Origin: Adlercreutzia mucosicola DSM 19490
GTDB taxonomy: Bacteria > Actinomycetota > Coriobacteriia > Coriobacteriales > Eggerthellaceae
NCBI RefSeq assembly: GCF_000422625.1
Contig: NZ_AUGK01000010.1
Span: 1-64,000 of the forward strand
Length of the DNA: 64,000 bases
Direction: 5' to 3'
The position numbers and the translations under genes are program-made. Under the pieces are notes generated by a model that was not told the DNA's origin, did no database searches, and worked only from the letters and a program-made list of their open reading frames with translations. Every line of letters starts with the position of its first letter. The stretch's first letter is position 1. This document shows, in pieces, positions 7,262-16,264 of the stretch.

Positions 7262-8782
7262 GTGGCCTACTATTTCGATGAACCGTCCCGTACCTTCAAC
7301 GAGTATCTGTTGGTCCCGGGCCACACCCCGGTTGATTGCGTGCCGGCTGCGGTCAGCCTGAAAACGCCGCTGGTGAAGTACCGCAAGGGCGAGGAAGACT
7401 GCCCCATGGAGCTGTCTGTGCCCATGGTGTCCGCCATCATGGCCGCCGTGTCCGACGACAAGATGGCCGTGGCCTTGGCCACCGAGGGCGGTCTGTCGTT
7501 CATCTACGGCAACCAGTCCATTGAAGACGAGGCCGCCATGGTGGCCCGCGTGAAGGACTACAAGGCCGGTTTTGTCACCTCGGATGCGAACCTGTCGCCG
7601 GACATGACCCTGGAGCAGGTGGTGAACCTGAAGGACGAGCTCGGCCATTCCACCATGCCCGTCACCGAGGGCGGCACGCCCCACGGCAAGCTCTTGGGCA
7701 TTGTTACCGAGCGCGACTACCGCCTGTCCCGCATGTCGCTGGACGAGAAGGTGGCCGATTTCATGACCCCTCGCGAGAAGCTCGTGGTGGCTCCCGACGG
7801 CACCTCGCTCAAGGAAGCCAACGACATCATCTGGGATCACAAGCTGAACTCGCTGCCCATCGTGGACGGCGACGATCACCTGGTGGCGCTCGTGTTCCGC
7901 AAGGACTACGACTCCCACAAGTCCAACCCCGACGAGCTGCTCGATTCCCACAAGCGCTACATGGTGGGCGCGGGCATCAACTCCCGCGACTACGCCGAGC
8001 GCATTCCGGCCCTCGTGGAGGCCGGTGCCGACGTGCTGTGCATCGACAGCTCCGAGGGCTACTCCGACTGGCAGAAGCTGACCATCGAATGGGTGCGCGA
8101 GCACTACGGCGACACGGTTAAGATCGGCGCGGGCAACGTGGTGGACGCCGAGGGCTTCCGCTTCCTCGCCGACGCGGGTGCCGACTTCATCAAGATCGGC
8201 ATCGGCGGCGGCTCCATCTGCATCACCCGCGAGACCAAGGGCATCGGCCGCGGCCAGGCCACGGCTACCATCGAGGTGGCCCGCGCCCGTGACGAGTACT
8301 TCCGCGAGACCGGCGTGTACGTCCCCATCTGCTCCGACGGCGGCATCGTGTACGACCACCACATCTCGCTCGCCCTGGCCATGGGCGCCGACTTCGTCAT
8401 GCTCGGCCGCTACTTCGCCCGCTTCGACGAGAGCCCCTCGGCTAAGGTCATGGTGAACGGCACCTACATGAAGGAGTACTGGGGCGAGGGTTCCGCCCGT
8501 GCCCGCAACTGGCAGCGCTATGACCTGGGCGGCAAGAAGAAGGGCCTGTCCTTCGAAGAGGGCGTCGATTCCTATGTGCCCTACGCCGGCAGTTTGAAGG
8601 ACAACATGGCCGTGACCCTGCTGAAGCTGAAGAGCACCATGTGCAACTGCGGCGCGCTCACCATCCCCGAGTTCCAGGACAAGGCGAAGCTCACGCTGGT
8701 ATCCGCCACCTCCATTGTGGAAGGCGGCGCCCACGACGTGCTGCTGAAGGACAAGGCCCCCTACGCGAGCAATACCCGCTAG
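7262..8782 (+). CDS. guaB: IMP dehydrogenase, divergent protozoan-like type
   Basis: This 506-aa enzyme oxidises IMP to XMP with NAD+, the committed step of guanine nucleotide synthesis. The (beta/alpha)8 barrel is interrupted by a CBS pair (about residues 105-220; [14 protein letters not shown]). The catalytic loop is [13 protein letters not shown] with Cys320; most bacterial enzymes read SICTTR. The flap [11 protein letters not shown] with the catalytic Arg-Tyr pair and the C-terminal [16 protein letters not shown] are as I recall in the Tritrichomonas foetus enzyme. GTG 7262 follows AAGGAG; the frame is open further upstream but lacks family similarity there. It is monocistronic, with its own promoter and terminator. 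Confidence 0.93.
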   Translation: MAYYFDEPSRTFNEYLLVPGHTPVDCVPAAVSLKTPLVKYRKGEEDCPMELSVPMVSAIMAAVSDDKMAVALATEGGLSFIYGNQSIEDEAAMVARVKDYKAGFVTSDANLSPDMTLEQVVNLKDELGHSTMPVTEGGTPHGKLLGIVTERDYRLSRMSLDEKVADFMTPREKLVVAPDGTSLKEANDIIWDHKLNSLPIVDGDDHLVALVFRKDYDSHKSNPDELLDSHKRYMVGAGINSRDYAERIPALVEAGADVLCIDSSEGYSDWQKLTIEWVREHYGDTVKIGAGNVVDAEGFRFLADAGADFIKIGIGGGSICITRETKGIGRGQATATIEVARARDEYFRETGVYVPICSDGGIVYDHHISLALAMGADFVMLGRYFARFDESPSAKVMVNGTYMKEYWGEGSARARNWQRYDLGGKKKGLSFEEGVDSYVPYAGSLKDNMAVTLLKLKSTMCNCGALTIPEFQDKAKLTLVSATSIVEGGAHDVLLKDKAPYASNTR

Positions 8783-8783
8783 G

Positions 8784-8841
8784 CGGCGCAACAGAGTCGA
8801 ATGCGAAGGGCGGCCTGCGGGTCGCCCTTCTTTGTTGCGCC
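8784..8841 (+). terminator. guaB terminator
   Basis: The stem GAAGGGCG (8805-8812) / CGCCCTTC (8823-8830) is followed by TTTGTT. An outer stem GGCGCAACA / TGTTGCGCC extends the structure to 8841. Confidence 0.8.
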
Positions 8842-8992
8842 GGGGGCTTTCGGAGGGCGAAAATGCCGAAAAGAGGCTGGTTGTGTCCTTAATTACAAGA
8901 AAATGACACGCCCTCTTTTCATCATATTGACCGATGCTATACTGCCAATTTAATGGATTAGAGTGTCAATTTCTGTCGAGAGGCGAAGGAAC

Positions 8993-10711
8993 ATGGGAGA
9001 TATGACGATCGGCATAGCACTTTTTGTGCTGATCATCGTTATAGGTCTGGTCATCGGCCTGCGCCTCAGCTCGACGAGCCCGCAGCGTCACGCCGTGCTG
9101 GTCGCATTCGGGTCGATGGCGGTGATCGCGGGTCTGTTCTATGCTTTTGCCATGAACGCCTCCCAGCTGTGGACGGCGCCAGTGTTCGCCATTGCCTGCA
9201 TCGTAGTTCCCATTGGGGCCTACACGCTGATGATGCGCCGCGCCCAACCGGAGAAGAAGGTGGTGTCCCGCCGTGCGTCCAACGAGGCGCCGAAGCCCAT
9301 TCGCTCCGACCGTGCTGCTCGCGCCGGCTCGATTCTGGACGGGGCGGTGATGCCCGTGGCCCCCAACCATCCGGTGAACGAGTACCTGTCGCTGCAGCCC
9401 GATGAGGACATCGAGCTGGCGGAGGAGATGGACGAGGCCGCTGAAGCCGAGGAAGCGGCCGAGCCCCGGGATATCGAGGCCGAACTTGTGACCGAGTTCA
9501 GCAGCGATGTGACGGCCAAGATCGGCGGCGATATTCTGGCTGACGAGGACGAGTTCGAACTGTCCGAGGACATGGACGCCGCGGCGGCCGAGGGGTCGCC
9601 GACTCCGGCGACCGCGTCCGATGCTGGCGACGGGGCCGAGCCCGCGTCCGATGCCGATGGCGGGGCCGAGGCCGAGGCGCCCTCGACGGCCACCGAAGCG
9701 CTCATTGAGGAATACCTGGTGGAAGAGAACGAGGACGAGGGCGGTTTGTTCGAGCCTGAGGCTGCGCCCTCGCTGCAGCCGAAGAAGGAAGCGGCACCCG
9801 TCACGTCCACCATGATGGTGACTATTCCCTTCTCGGAAGGCGACGAGCGCTTCCTTGTGGTGTCCGAGAGCACGTCGGTTCCCAACCCCATTCTGGCCTA
9901 CAAGCGCACCACGTCGTCGCACCTGGTGCCGTTGGGCTCTTCCGGCAAGCGCGGATCGCACGTCAAGACGCCGCGCCACGCCGGTTCTGAGATGGTAGCC
10001 GAAGAGCGCCGCCCCGAGCCTGTGGAAAAGCCCGTGTTCGAGCAGACGTCCATCCCGCTGGACGAGTCTGTCGCAACGGAGAGGCCCGCGGCTCCGAAGC
10101 CGGCTGCTCGCGCCGTCGAGCCTGCAGCGCAGCCCGCCCCGAAGCCCGAGATAAAATCCGAGTCCGTGGTCGCCGCAGCCGTCGCCGCCGCCCCCACGGC
10201 CGCGCCGAAGCCGGCGCCGGTGGCGTCGCGCCCCGAGCCTGCGGCCCCGACGGCTCCCGCGCCTGCTGCTGCCTCCAAGCCCGAACCGGCCCCCGCGGCC
10301 CCCGCGGCCCCCGCGGCTCCGCAGGCCGCTCCCGTTCCGGTGCCGAAGCCTGCTCCGACGCCGGTCGCCCCGCAGCCGTCTCCCGAGCCCGAAGCGACTC
10401 CCGCACCCGCCCCTGCCTCCAAGCCCGTGCCCGTCGTGTCCGAAGAGCGCTTCCAGGAATTCCTCGACAAGGCCCAGGGCCTGCGCGATCGCGGCCTGTA
10501 CCCCATGGCTGCACGCATCTACGCCACGGCTGCCGAGTCGGCGCCCACCGGCGACGCCCGGCGCCGCGCCCGCTTCGAAGAGATCTCCTGCTACGTGAAG
10601 GCTGGCCAGAACGACCAGGCTCGCGCGCTGGCTGCCCAGCTGCGCGCTTCCAGCGTGCTGACGCGCGTGGAGCGCATCAAGCTGGATGCCATCGAGAGAA
10701 TGGTGGGGTAG
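8993..10711 (+). CDS. Membrane protein with Ala/Pro-rich linker and TPR-like C-terminus
   Basis: This 572-aa protein is of unknown function. Three hydrophobic segments lie at the N-terminus (IALFVLIIVIGLVIGLRL, then two more up to residue about 83), followed by an acidic Glu/Ala region (residues 130-250), a long Ala/Pro/Lys-rich linker (about 360-480), and a helical C-terminal 90 residues (QEFLDKAQGLRDRGLYPMAA) that look like one or two TPR repeats. ATG 8993 with AAGGA at the right distance is chosen over the earlier ATG 8963. An extended -10 (TGCTATACT, to 8944) precedes it. The VanW gene follows after 4 bp, so the two are probably co-transcribed. A scaffold at the membrane is a guess. Confidence 0.75.
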   Translation: MGDMTIGIALFVLIIVIGLVIGLRLSSTSPQRHAVLVAFGSMAVIAGLFYAFAMNASQLWTAPVFAIACIVVPIGAYTLMMRRAQPEKKVVSRRASNEAPKPIRSDRAARAGSILDGAVMPVAPNHPVNEYLSLQPDEDIELAEEMDEAAEAEEAAEPRDIEAELVTEFSSDVTAKIGGDILADEDEFELSEDMDAAAAEGSPTPATASDAGDGAEPASDADGGAEAEAPSTATEALIEEYLVEENEDEGGLFEPEAAPSLQPKKEAAPVTSTMMVTIPFSEGDERFLVVSESTSVPNPILAYKRTTSSHLVPLGSSGKRGSHVKTPRHAGSEMVAEERRPEPVEKPVFEQTSIPLDESVATERPAAPKPAARAVEPAAQPAPKPEIKSESVVAAAVAAAPTAAPKPAPVASRPEPAAPTAPAPAAASKPEPAPAAPAAPAAPQAAPVPVPKPAPTPVAPQPSPEPEATPAPAPASKPVPVVSEERFQEFLDKAQGLRDRGLYPMAARIYATAAESAPTGDARRRARFEEISCYVKAGQNDQARALAAQLRASSVLTRVERIKLDAIERMVG

Positions 10712-10715
10712 GGCC

Positions 10716-11678
10716 ATGGCCACCCGTCGCCGCCCATCCCATCAGCCTACCCCGCGCACTGCGGGCCGCTCGGTTGCCGAGCGTCCGGCAGGGCCGCGGC
10801 GTCTGCATATGCCGGCGACCTCGCCTATCGTGCTGCCCATCGTGGCGGTCTGCTCCATCGCCATGTCGGCCTGCATGGCCTTCGGCCATCCCGTACTGTG
10901 GTCCGGTAATGCCATTCCCGAGGTGAACGATCATCCCGTGCAGGAACCGGTGCCCCAGCCGACCCCGGAAGAGCAGCCCGACCCTGTCGATCCCGATGCG
11001 CCCCAGCAGGTGATCATCGGCGAGTACGAGGCTATCTCCCAGAGCAGCGACCCCGGCCGCCGCGAGAACATTCGCTTGGCCGCCGAGGCCATCGATGGCA
11101 CGGTCATCGAGCCGGGCGAGGAGTTCTCCTTCAACGACATCGTGGGCAACACCTCGGCCGAGCGCGGCTACCAGATCGCGGCCATCATCAGCAACGGGGA
11201 TGTGGCCGAGGGCTACGGCGGCGGCATCTGCCAGGTGTCCACGGCGCTCTATATCGCCGCGGTGAAGGCCGACCTGGAAATCACTGAGCGCCACCCCCAT
11301 TCGGTGCCCTCGGACTACGCCCCTATCGGTCTGGACGCCACCATCGTCTACGACCACTTCGACCTGCGTATCAAGAACAACACGGCCCACGCGCTGACCA
11401 TCCACATGGAGGCCCTCGGTCAAACGGTGAAAGCCTCTATCACCGGCGACCCGCTGCCCGAGGGACGGTCGGTGGATGCCACATCCCACATCATCAGCCA
11501 GTACGAGCGCGAGGACAACCAGGGCCGCATGCGCCAGTACTACGTCACCGAGTCGTTCCGCGTGTTCTACGAGTACGGCCAGCGCACCACGCGCGACTTG
11601 CTGTCCAGCGACATCTACATCATCCACGAGGATTCCGAAGTGGTTTTGGCTGAAGGCAGCGTCGAACCGAGCAAATAA
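10716..11678 (+). CDS. VanW-family envelope protein
   Basis: This 320-aa protein has a basic N-terminus, a single membrane anchor or uncleaved signal (SPIVLPIVAVCSIAMSACMA, residues 36-55), a Pro-rich linker, and a VanW domain in the C-terminal two thirds (GEEFSFNDIVG, then YGGGICQVSTALYIAAVKA). VanW proteins accompany some vancomycin-resistance clusters and are widespread in Gram-positives; the biochemical role is not established, though a peptidoglycan link is usual. ATG 10716 lies 4 bp after the previous stop. No G5 or peptidoglycan-binding domain is evident. Confidence 0.82.
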   Translation: MATRRRPSHQPTPRTAGRSVAERPAGPRRLHMPATSPIVLPIVAVCSIAMSACMAFGHPVLWSGNAIPEVNDHPVQEPVPQPTPEEQPDPVDPDAPQQVIIGEYEAISQSSDPGRRENIRLAAEAIDGTVIEPGEEFSFNDIVGNTSAERGYQIAAIISNGDVAEGYGGGICQVSTALYIAAVKADLEITERHPHSVPSDYAPIGLDATIVYDHFDLRIKNNTAHALTIHMEALGQTVKASITGDPLPEGRSVDATSHIISQYEREDNQGRMRQYYVTESFRVFYEYGQRTTRDLLSSDIYIIHEDSEVVLAEGSVEPSK

Positions 11679-11807
11679 TGCGGGAAAGCCATGGGCGAGT
11701 CGTTGTTTTCGCTGGCGAAAGCTGACGTTTCGTTTACAATGGGCCTATATGCAAACTCGAGCACCGCCTGCGCCCAGACGGCCCGCTCCCTCCGAGAAAG
11801 AGATGCC

Positions 11808-12656
11808 ATGGAAACTAATGAGTCCATTCTCGTTCGCGATGTTGTCGGCCTCGATGATCGTCGCGTTATCGGCAAGATGCGCGAGCTGCGCGTTGACTGC
11901 GACACCCTGGCCGTGAGCCACTATGTGGTGGCCAGCGCCACCACCACCGCGCCGCTGGTGCTTCCCTTCGGCCAGGCGCTGTCCGTGGGCGACACCTTCG
12001 TCACCATCCAGTCGCGCGAGAACTTCCTGCCCGCGTCTTCCACCGAGGCCCAGGCCCTTATCGCCGGCGGTTTCAAGCTGGTGGGCGTCGAGGCCTACAG
12101 CCGCACCGGCGACAAGCTGGGCGCCGTGGCTTCCTACGAGTTCGATCCGGTGTACGGCACCGTGACCAGCCTGAAGCTGGCCGACGGCACCGTATTCGCC
12201 GCCGACACTTTCGTGTTTTTCGCTCCCGAGTTCGTCTTCGTGGACAACGGCGCCAAGACCGCGGCCGAGCTGCGCGCCACCCCGGTGGTCGCCGAGGAGA
12301 CGGTGGCCGAGGTCGCCGAGGTCCCCGCGACCGAGGAAACCGTGGCCGAGGCCGAGGAAGAGGCTGCCGAAGAAGCGGTTGAAGAGGCCGTCGAAGAGGC
12401 TATCGAGGAAGCTGCCGAGGCCGTGGCCGAGGCCGTGGCCGAGGCCGTGGCCGAGGAAGAGCTGGAGGCCCCCGAGCTGTCCGACGAGGACGCTCAGCTG
12501 GTAGAGCTGCTGGTGGGCGCGACTCTGGTCGACGACGTGACCAGCGAGGACGGTGCCTTCGCGCTGAAGAAGGACACGGTGCTCACCCGCGCCATGGTCT
12601 ATGATGCCATCTCCCACGATGCGCTGCTGCTGCTCACCTTGGGCGCTGACATCTAA
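11808..12656 (+). CDS. PRC-barrel-like protein with acidic coiled repeat
   Basis: This 282-aa protein starts at ATG 11808 behind GAAAGAG. Residues 1-85 and 100-145 look like PRC-barrel-type beta modules (LVRDVVGLDDRRVIGKMREL; SRTGDKLGAVASYEFDPVYG). Residues 160-225 are a Glu/Ala-rich run with repeats of the type EEAVEEAVEEAIEEA and VAEAVAEAVAEAV, probably a long helix. The C-terminal 60 residues (EDAQLVELLVGATLVDDVTS) form another small domain. The function is unknown; PRC barrels often bind RNA or proteins. It ends at a shared terminator with the convergent LysR gene. Confidence 0.75.
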   Translation: METNESILVRDVVGLDDRRVIGKMRELRVDCDTLAVSHYVVASATTTAPLVLPFGQALSVGDTFVTIQSRENFLPASSTEAQALIAGGFKLVGVEAYSRTGDKLGAVASYEFDPVYGTVTSLKLADGTVFAADTFVFFAPEFVFVDNGAKTAAELRATPVVAEETVAEVAEVPATEETVAEAEEEAAEEAVEEAVEEAIEEAAEAVAEAVAEAVAEEELEAPELSDEDAQLVELLVGATLVDDVTSEDGAFALKKDTVLTRAMVYDAISHDALLLLTLGADI

Positions 12657-12680
12657 GCCGTCGCGAAGACGTTGCGCACA

Positions 12681-12712
12681 GGGGCGCGTCCAGTCGGGCG
12701 CGCCCCTTCTTT
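12681..12712 (+). terminator. Terminator between convergent genes
   Basis: The stem GGGGCGCG (12681-12688) / CGCGCCCC (12699-12706) is followed by TTCTTT. It serves the plus-strand PRC-barrel-like gene and abuts the end of the minus-strand LysR gene. Confidence 0.8.
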
Positions 12713-13601
12713 ATGCCAGGCGGTCGACCAGTCCGCGGAAGAGCGTTTGCAGCTCGGTCTCGAAGATGCTGTTCGGTAATCGGATGAAGGAAATGTCGTG
12801 GGTGATGGGCGCGCCGGACAGCGGGATGATGCGCAGAGTGCCCTCGGCCACTTCGCGGCGCACGGCGGCCTCGTAGACAAAGGAGATGCCCAAATCGCCG
12901 GCGACGAATATCTTGATGATGTCGAGGCTTTCCACCACACCGGCGTCGGCGAAGGCGGCCGGCGTCAGGTTGCGCTTCGTGAGGGCGTGGATGAGCACGT
13001 CGCGGCTGCCCGACCCCGGTTCGCGCAGAATCAGCCGCTCGCCCAGCAGGTCTTCCAACGAGGTGGGCTCGGTGGCGAAGCGGTGATCGGCTGCGCAGAT
13101 AGCCACGAGCCGCTCGGTGCGGAAGGTGTTGCTGGCGTAAGTGCTCTTGTCAAAGAGACCTTCCACGAAGGCACAGTCGATCTCGCCGGCGTTCATCAGC
13201 GTTAGCAGCTGCTGGGTGCCTCCCGAGCGCACCGTGACTTGGATATCGGGATGGTCGGCCAGGTATTTCGCGAGCGGGTGGGCCACCACGTATTCGCCGG
13301 CGGTCATGGTCATGCCGATGCGCAGCTGCAGTTGGGCGCCGTGGGCCACTTCCGCGATGCGCTCACGCAGCAGTTTGTCGTCGTGGGCCATGGTGGACAG
13401 GGCGTCGCGCAGCACGCGTCCGGCCCGGGTGAGCTCCAGCTTCTTGTGGCGGTAGGTGAACAGCTTCGCGCCGTACTCCTTCTCGAGGTAGGAGATGTGC
13501 TGCGATACGGCCGGCTGGGTCAGCATCAGCTCTTCGGCGGCACGCGTGTAGTTCAAAGTGCGGCATACCGTGAGGAAGGTCTTCACGCGGAAGTCTTGCA
13601 T
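12711..13601 (-). CDS. LysR-family transcriptional regulator (CysB/CbbR-like)
   Basis: This 296-aa protein has a LysR HTH at residues 1-60 (VCRTLNYTRAAEELMLTQPA then VSQHISYLEKEYG) and an effector domain with GGTQQLLTLMNAGEIDCAFV and LILREPGSGSRDVL, motifs seen in the CysB/CysL/CbbR branch that senses small anions. ATG 13601 follows a weak GGAG site. It is divergent from the TDT transporter at 13792, with a 190-bp intergenic region rich in ATA/TTA steps, so it probably activates that transporter. Confidence 0.9.
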   Translation of the reverse strand: MQDFRVKTFLTVCRTLNYTRAAEELMLTQPAVSQHISYLEKEYGAKLFTYRHKKLELTRAGRVLRDALSTMAHDDKLLRERIAEVAHGAQLQLRIGMTMTAGEYVVAHPLAKYLADHPDIQVTVRSGGTQQLLTLMNAGEIDCAFVEGLFDKSTYASNTFRTERLVAICAADHRFATEPTSLEDLLGERLILREPGSGSRDVLIHALTKRNLTPAAFADAGVVESLDIIKIFVAGDLGISFVYEAAVRREVAEGTLRIIPLSGAPITHDISFIRLPNSIFETELQTLFRGLVDRLA

Positions 13602-13791
13602 GGGCGCTCCTGCCGTTGTTTTCCGAGGTCGGAGGTTGAGTGTAGCAATAAATTTGCTTTATATCAGCATAAAAATAGATAAGTTTTCTTTTGGTAAGGA
13701 AGCGCGCATAATACCCCTACCGCGTTCCTGCGGGTCACTGCGAAACGATCCGGCGACTCGTGGTAGAACCCTCATAGGCAATCGAAAGGCA

Positions 13792-14787
13792 ATGAATATG
13801 CGCGAACTGATCAAGAAAGTTCCCATCCCCACGGCGGGCGTCGCGCTCGGCTTGGCGGCTCTGGGCAACCTGCTGCAGCCCTACACCGAGATCGCCCACC
13901 TACTGTGCGGCGGCCTGTCGCTGTTTCTGGTGTCGCTGCTGGTGGCGAAGGTCGTCCTGTACCCCTCGATGATTCGCGACGATCTGCAGAACTCCATCTT
14001 CGCCAGCGTGTCGGCCACCTTCTTCATGACCCTCATGCAGCTGTCCGGCTATCTGGCGCCCGTGGCCATGGTGCCCGCCTTCGGGCTGTGGTGCGCGGCC
14101 ATCGTGGGTCACTTCACCTTGATGGCGTGGTTCACGGCGCACTACATGCGCAATTTCAAGCTGACCGAGGTGTTCCCCACGTACTTCATCTGCTACGTGG
14201 GCATTATCGTGGCCTCGGTGACCTCGCCGGTGTTCCACATGGAGGCTTTCGGCAACGCCATCTTCTGGTTCGGCGCCATCTGCTTCGCGGCCCTGCTGGT
14301 TATGGTGACCGTGCGCTACATCAAGCACGAGATTCCCGAGCCGGCCCGTCCGCTGTTCTGCATCTTCGCGGCTCCCATGAGCCTTTCGCTGGTGGGCTAC
14401 CTGGCCGTTACTCCGAATCCCAACGTGGTTGCGGTGGCCGTGCTGATGTGCCTGGGCCAGCTGTTGCTGCTGGGCGTGGCCACGCAGCTGCCGAAGTTCA
14501 TCGCCCTGAAGTTCTATCCCAGCTACGCGGCTATGACCTTCCCCTTCGTTATCTCCGCCATGGCGCTTGGCAAGGGTATCCAGGCCCTGTACGCCGCCGG
14601 TGTGGCCATCCCCGCGCTGCCCATGGTGGAGGCGCTGATCGCCCTGGAAACCGTGTTCGCGGCCGTGATGGTGACCTACGTGTTCGTTCACTACATGAAG
14701 TTCTTCTTCGGCACGCCGAAGGGTGCCCGCGTGACGGCTCCCGTGGCGGAGGTCCCCGTGGTGCTCACCGCGGAGGCGGCCGAGTAG
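13792..14787 (+). CDS. TDT-family transporter (TehA/Mae1-like)
   Basis: This 331-aa protein has about ten membrane segments across its whole length, matching the tellurite-resistance/dicarboxylate transporter (TDT) family (TehA, Mae1, SLAC1-type anion channels). The opening KVPIPTAGVALGLAALGNLL is the conserved first helix. Members move malate, sulfite or other anions. ATG 13792 follows AAAGG; ATG 13798 is an alternative. The divergent CysL/CbbR-like regulator hints at sulfite or another small anion as substrate, which is only an inference. Confidence 0.85.
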   Translation: MNMRELIKKVPIPTAGVALGLAALGNLLQPYTEIAHLLCGGLSLFLVSLLVAKVVLYPSMIRDDLQNSIFASVSATFFMTLMQLSGYLAPVAMVPAFGLWCAAIVGHFTLMAWFTAHYMRNFKLTEVFPTYFICYVGIIVASVTSPVFHMEAFGNAIFWFGAICFAALLVMVTVRYIKHEIPEPARPLFCIFAAPMSLSLVGYLAVTPNPNVVAVAVLMCLGQLLLLGVATQLPKFIALKFYPSYAAMTFPFVISAMALGKGIQALYAAGVAIPALPMVEALIALETVFAAVMVTYVFVHYMKFFFGTPKGARVTAPVAEVPVVLTAEAAE

Positions 14788-14855
14788 CCTTCGATCCCGG
14801 CCTTTGCATCGCCCATCCTCTTCCTCGGATTCAACCGATGGATCTCCCTCTCTCA

Positions 14856-14962
14856 GGCAGGACGCCCCGAAGCCAGCGGCTCGGGGCGTCCTGCCGTGGG
14901 GCGGGAGGCGGTCTTGCGGCCCGAAACCGACGGCCGCGGCCGCGGGGAGGGGCCGCGGCCGC
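14856..14962 (+). terminator. Two GC-rich hairpins after the TDT gene
   Basis: The first is a 13-15 bp perfect stem (CAGGACGCCCCGA at 14858-14870 with 14881-14893), and the second a 10-bp perfect stem GCGGCCGCGG (14936-14945 / 14953-14962). Neither has an oligo-T tail. They lie between the end of the TDT gene and the convergent engB and probably stop transcription from one or both sides. Confidence 0.45.
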
Positions 14963-15078
14963 TCGCTGATCGCAGCCGGGCTGGGTAGCGCCGCGCAGCT
15001 TCCGCCCGATGGTTGCGGTCGGATGGCTCCCGCTCGATGGTCGCGACGGGGACAGCGCCGACGGGCGGCGTCTCAGAC

Positions 15079-15663
15079 CTAGCGCTCCATGGCCCGGGAG
15101 ATCAGGGTGCGCAGCTCGTCGATGCCCTCGCCTTTCTCCGACGAGGTGACCAGCAGGGGCGTGCCCCGGGGCAGGTCGAGGGCCTTCTTGATGGCCGCGC
15201 GCTGGTTCTGCTGCTGTTGCTTCGACAGCTTGTCGGCCTTGGTCAGCACGATGGCGAAGGGCAGCTCGGCATCCTGCAGGAAGCGCACCATGTTGCGATC
15301 GAGCGCCGAGGGGTCGTGGCGGATGTCGATGAGCGATACCACCAGGGCGAAGTCGCGGTCCTGGTTGTAGTAGCCCTCGATGAGGTCGCTCCATCGGCCC
15401 TTCTCGGATTTCGACACCTTCGCGAAGCCGTAGCCGGGCAGATCCACCAGGTCGCGACCGTCCACGTCGTAGAAGTTGATGGTGGCCGTCTTGCCGGGGG
15501 TGGACGACACCTTCGCCAGGCCCTTGCGATACATCAGCTTGTTGAGCAGCGACGACTTGCCCACGTTCGAGCGTCCGGCGAAGGACACCTCGGGGCCCGT
15601 GGAGGGCGGCAGCTGCTCTGAGGTGCCGTAGGCGGCCTTAAACGATGCGTTGTGGAAGTTCAT
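15079..15663 (-). CDS. engB: Ribosome-biogenesis GTPase EngB/YsxC
   Basis: This 194-aa TRAFAC GTPase is of the usual family length. It has G1 GRSNVGKSS (residues 29-37), the switch STPGKT, G3 DLPGYGFA, G4 TKAD and G5 TSSEKGEG. The family is needed for assembly of the large ribosomal subunit. ATG 15663 with GAAGGAG is chosen; the frame stays open 23 codons further upstream into the inverted-repeat element at 15696-15825, without similarity to the family. Confidence 0.93.
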   Translation of the reverse strand: MNFHNASFKAAYGTSEQLPPSTGPEVSFAGRSNVGKSSLLNKLMYRKGLAKVSSTPGKTATINFYDVDGRDLVDLPGYGFAKVSKSEKGRWSDLIEGYYNQDRDFALVVSLIDIRHDPSALDRNMVRFLQDAELPFAIVLTKADKLSKQQQQNQRAAIKKALDLPRGTPLLVTSSEKGEGIDELRTLISRAMER

Positions 15664-15695
15664 GGGCGCTCCTTCGAAGGCAATGGGGACCAAAT

Positions 15696-15825
15696 GAGAA
15701 GAAAACGACGGTTTTCGTACTCTCAGATCCATCGCTTTCGCAAAAAGGGCAAAATCACCTGGGAAAACGTTGGGACCAAGCGAATCTGCCCATTGAAAAG
15801 TTACGAAAACCGTCTTTTTCTTCTC
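15696..15825. repeat. 130-bp element with 24-bp terminal inverted repeats (copy 2)
   Basis: The arms 15696-15719 and 15802-15825 pair over 24 bp with one mismatch and contain GACGGTTTTCGTA. The spacer holds CACCTGGGAAAACG (15756-15769), identical to 14 bp in the spacer of copy 1 (2085-2099, opposite strand). GGGACCAA occurs beside the left arm (15686) and again in the spacer (about 15771). It begins 33 bp upstream of the engB start codon, within its leader. Confidence 0.75.
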
Positions 15826-15912
15826 GTATCGGGAGGGTTTTTCCGATATTCAGCTTCAGTTGGCTATTATGGTACCCGAATCAAGCGGGTAAGGATGATA
15901 AGGGTGAGAGAA

Positions 15913-16143
15913 ATGACGGAAAAGGGACGCAGCGACAAGTTGGAAGTGGCGCACATCACGGGCGTGCAGGGCATTCGCGCTGCCATGGCGCGCCTGGCCG
16001 ATGGGGAGGCCGACGTGCCGCTGCCCACCGGCGAGGTAGACGCCCCGCGCCCGGTGAAGACCTGCGCCGTTTGCGCTGCCGACAACGACGGCGCCCGCGA
16101 CGCCTGCTGGAATTGCGGCGCCTCGCTGCGCCGCGCGCGGTAG
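15913..16143 (+). CDS. Small double-CxxC zinc-ribbon protein
   Basis: This 76-aa protein ends in a zinc ribbon of form CAVC-x12-CWNC (residues 52-71) and has a basic tail. The first 50 residues are without recognisable motifs. ATG 15913 has AAGGGTGAG upstream; ATG 15895 would add six residues. It is divergent from engB, with the copy-2 inverted-repeat element between them. A nucleic-acid or protein adaptor role is typical for such ribbons, but the function is unknown. Confidence 0.65.
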   Translation: MTEKGRSDKLEVAHITGVQGIRAAMARLADGEADVPLPTGEVDAPRPVKTCAVCAADNDGARDACWNCGASLRRAR

Positions 16144-16213
16144 GAGCGTGACAGGGGCGACGCGAGGCGCATTAAGGACTCTCGTTTGGGCCCGACGCGA
16201 CCGGTTCTTGCAT

Positions 16214-16246
16214 CAACAAGAAAGGAGCGCCTCATTCGAGGCGCTC
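16214..16246 (-). terminator. Terminator of flavin reductase gene 2
   Basis: GAGCGCCTC (16225-16233) pairs with GAGGCGCTC (16238-16246); on the minus strand it is followed by CTTTCTTGTT, about 20 bp after the stop codon. Confidence 0.8.
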
Positions 16247-16264
16247 AGGAGGTTGAGGTCGGTG

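Noticed and set aside
7220-8791. 523-aa open frame antisense to guaB
   Set aside because: It is a His/Gly/Val-rich shadow of the GC-rich guaB codons with no ribosome-binding site or family motif.
8966-10723. 585-aa open frame antisense to the Ala/Pro-rich membrane protein
   Set aside because: Its Gly/Arg-rich translation mirrors the Ala/Pro-rich sense strand; no domain is seen.
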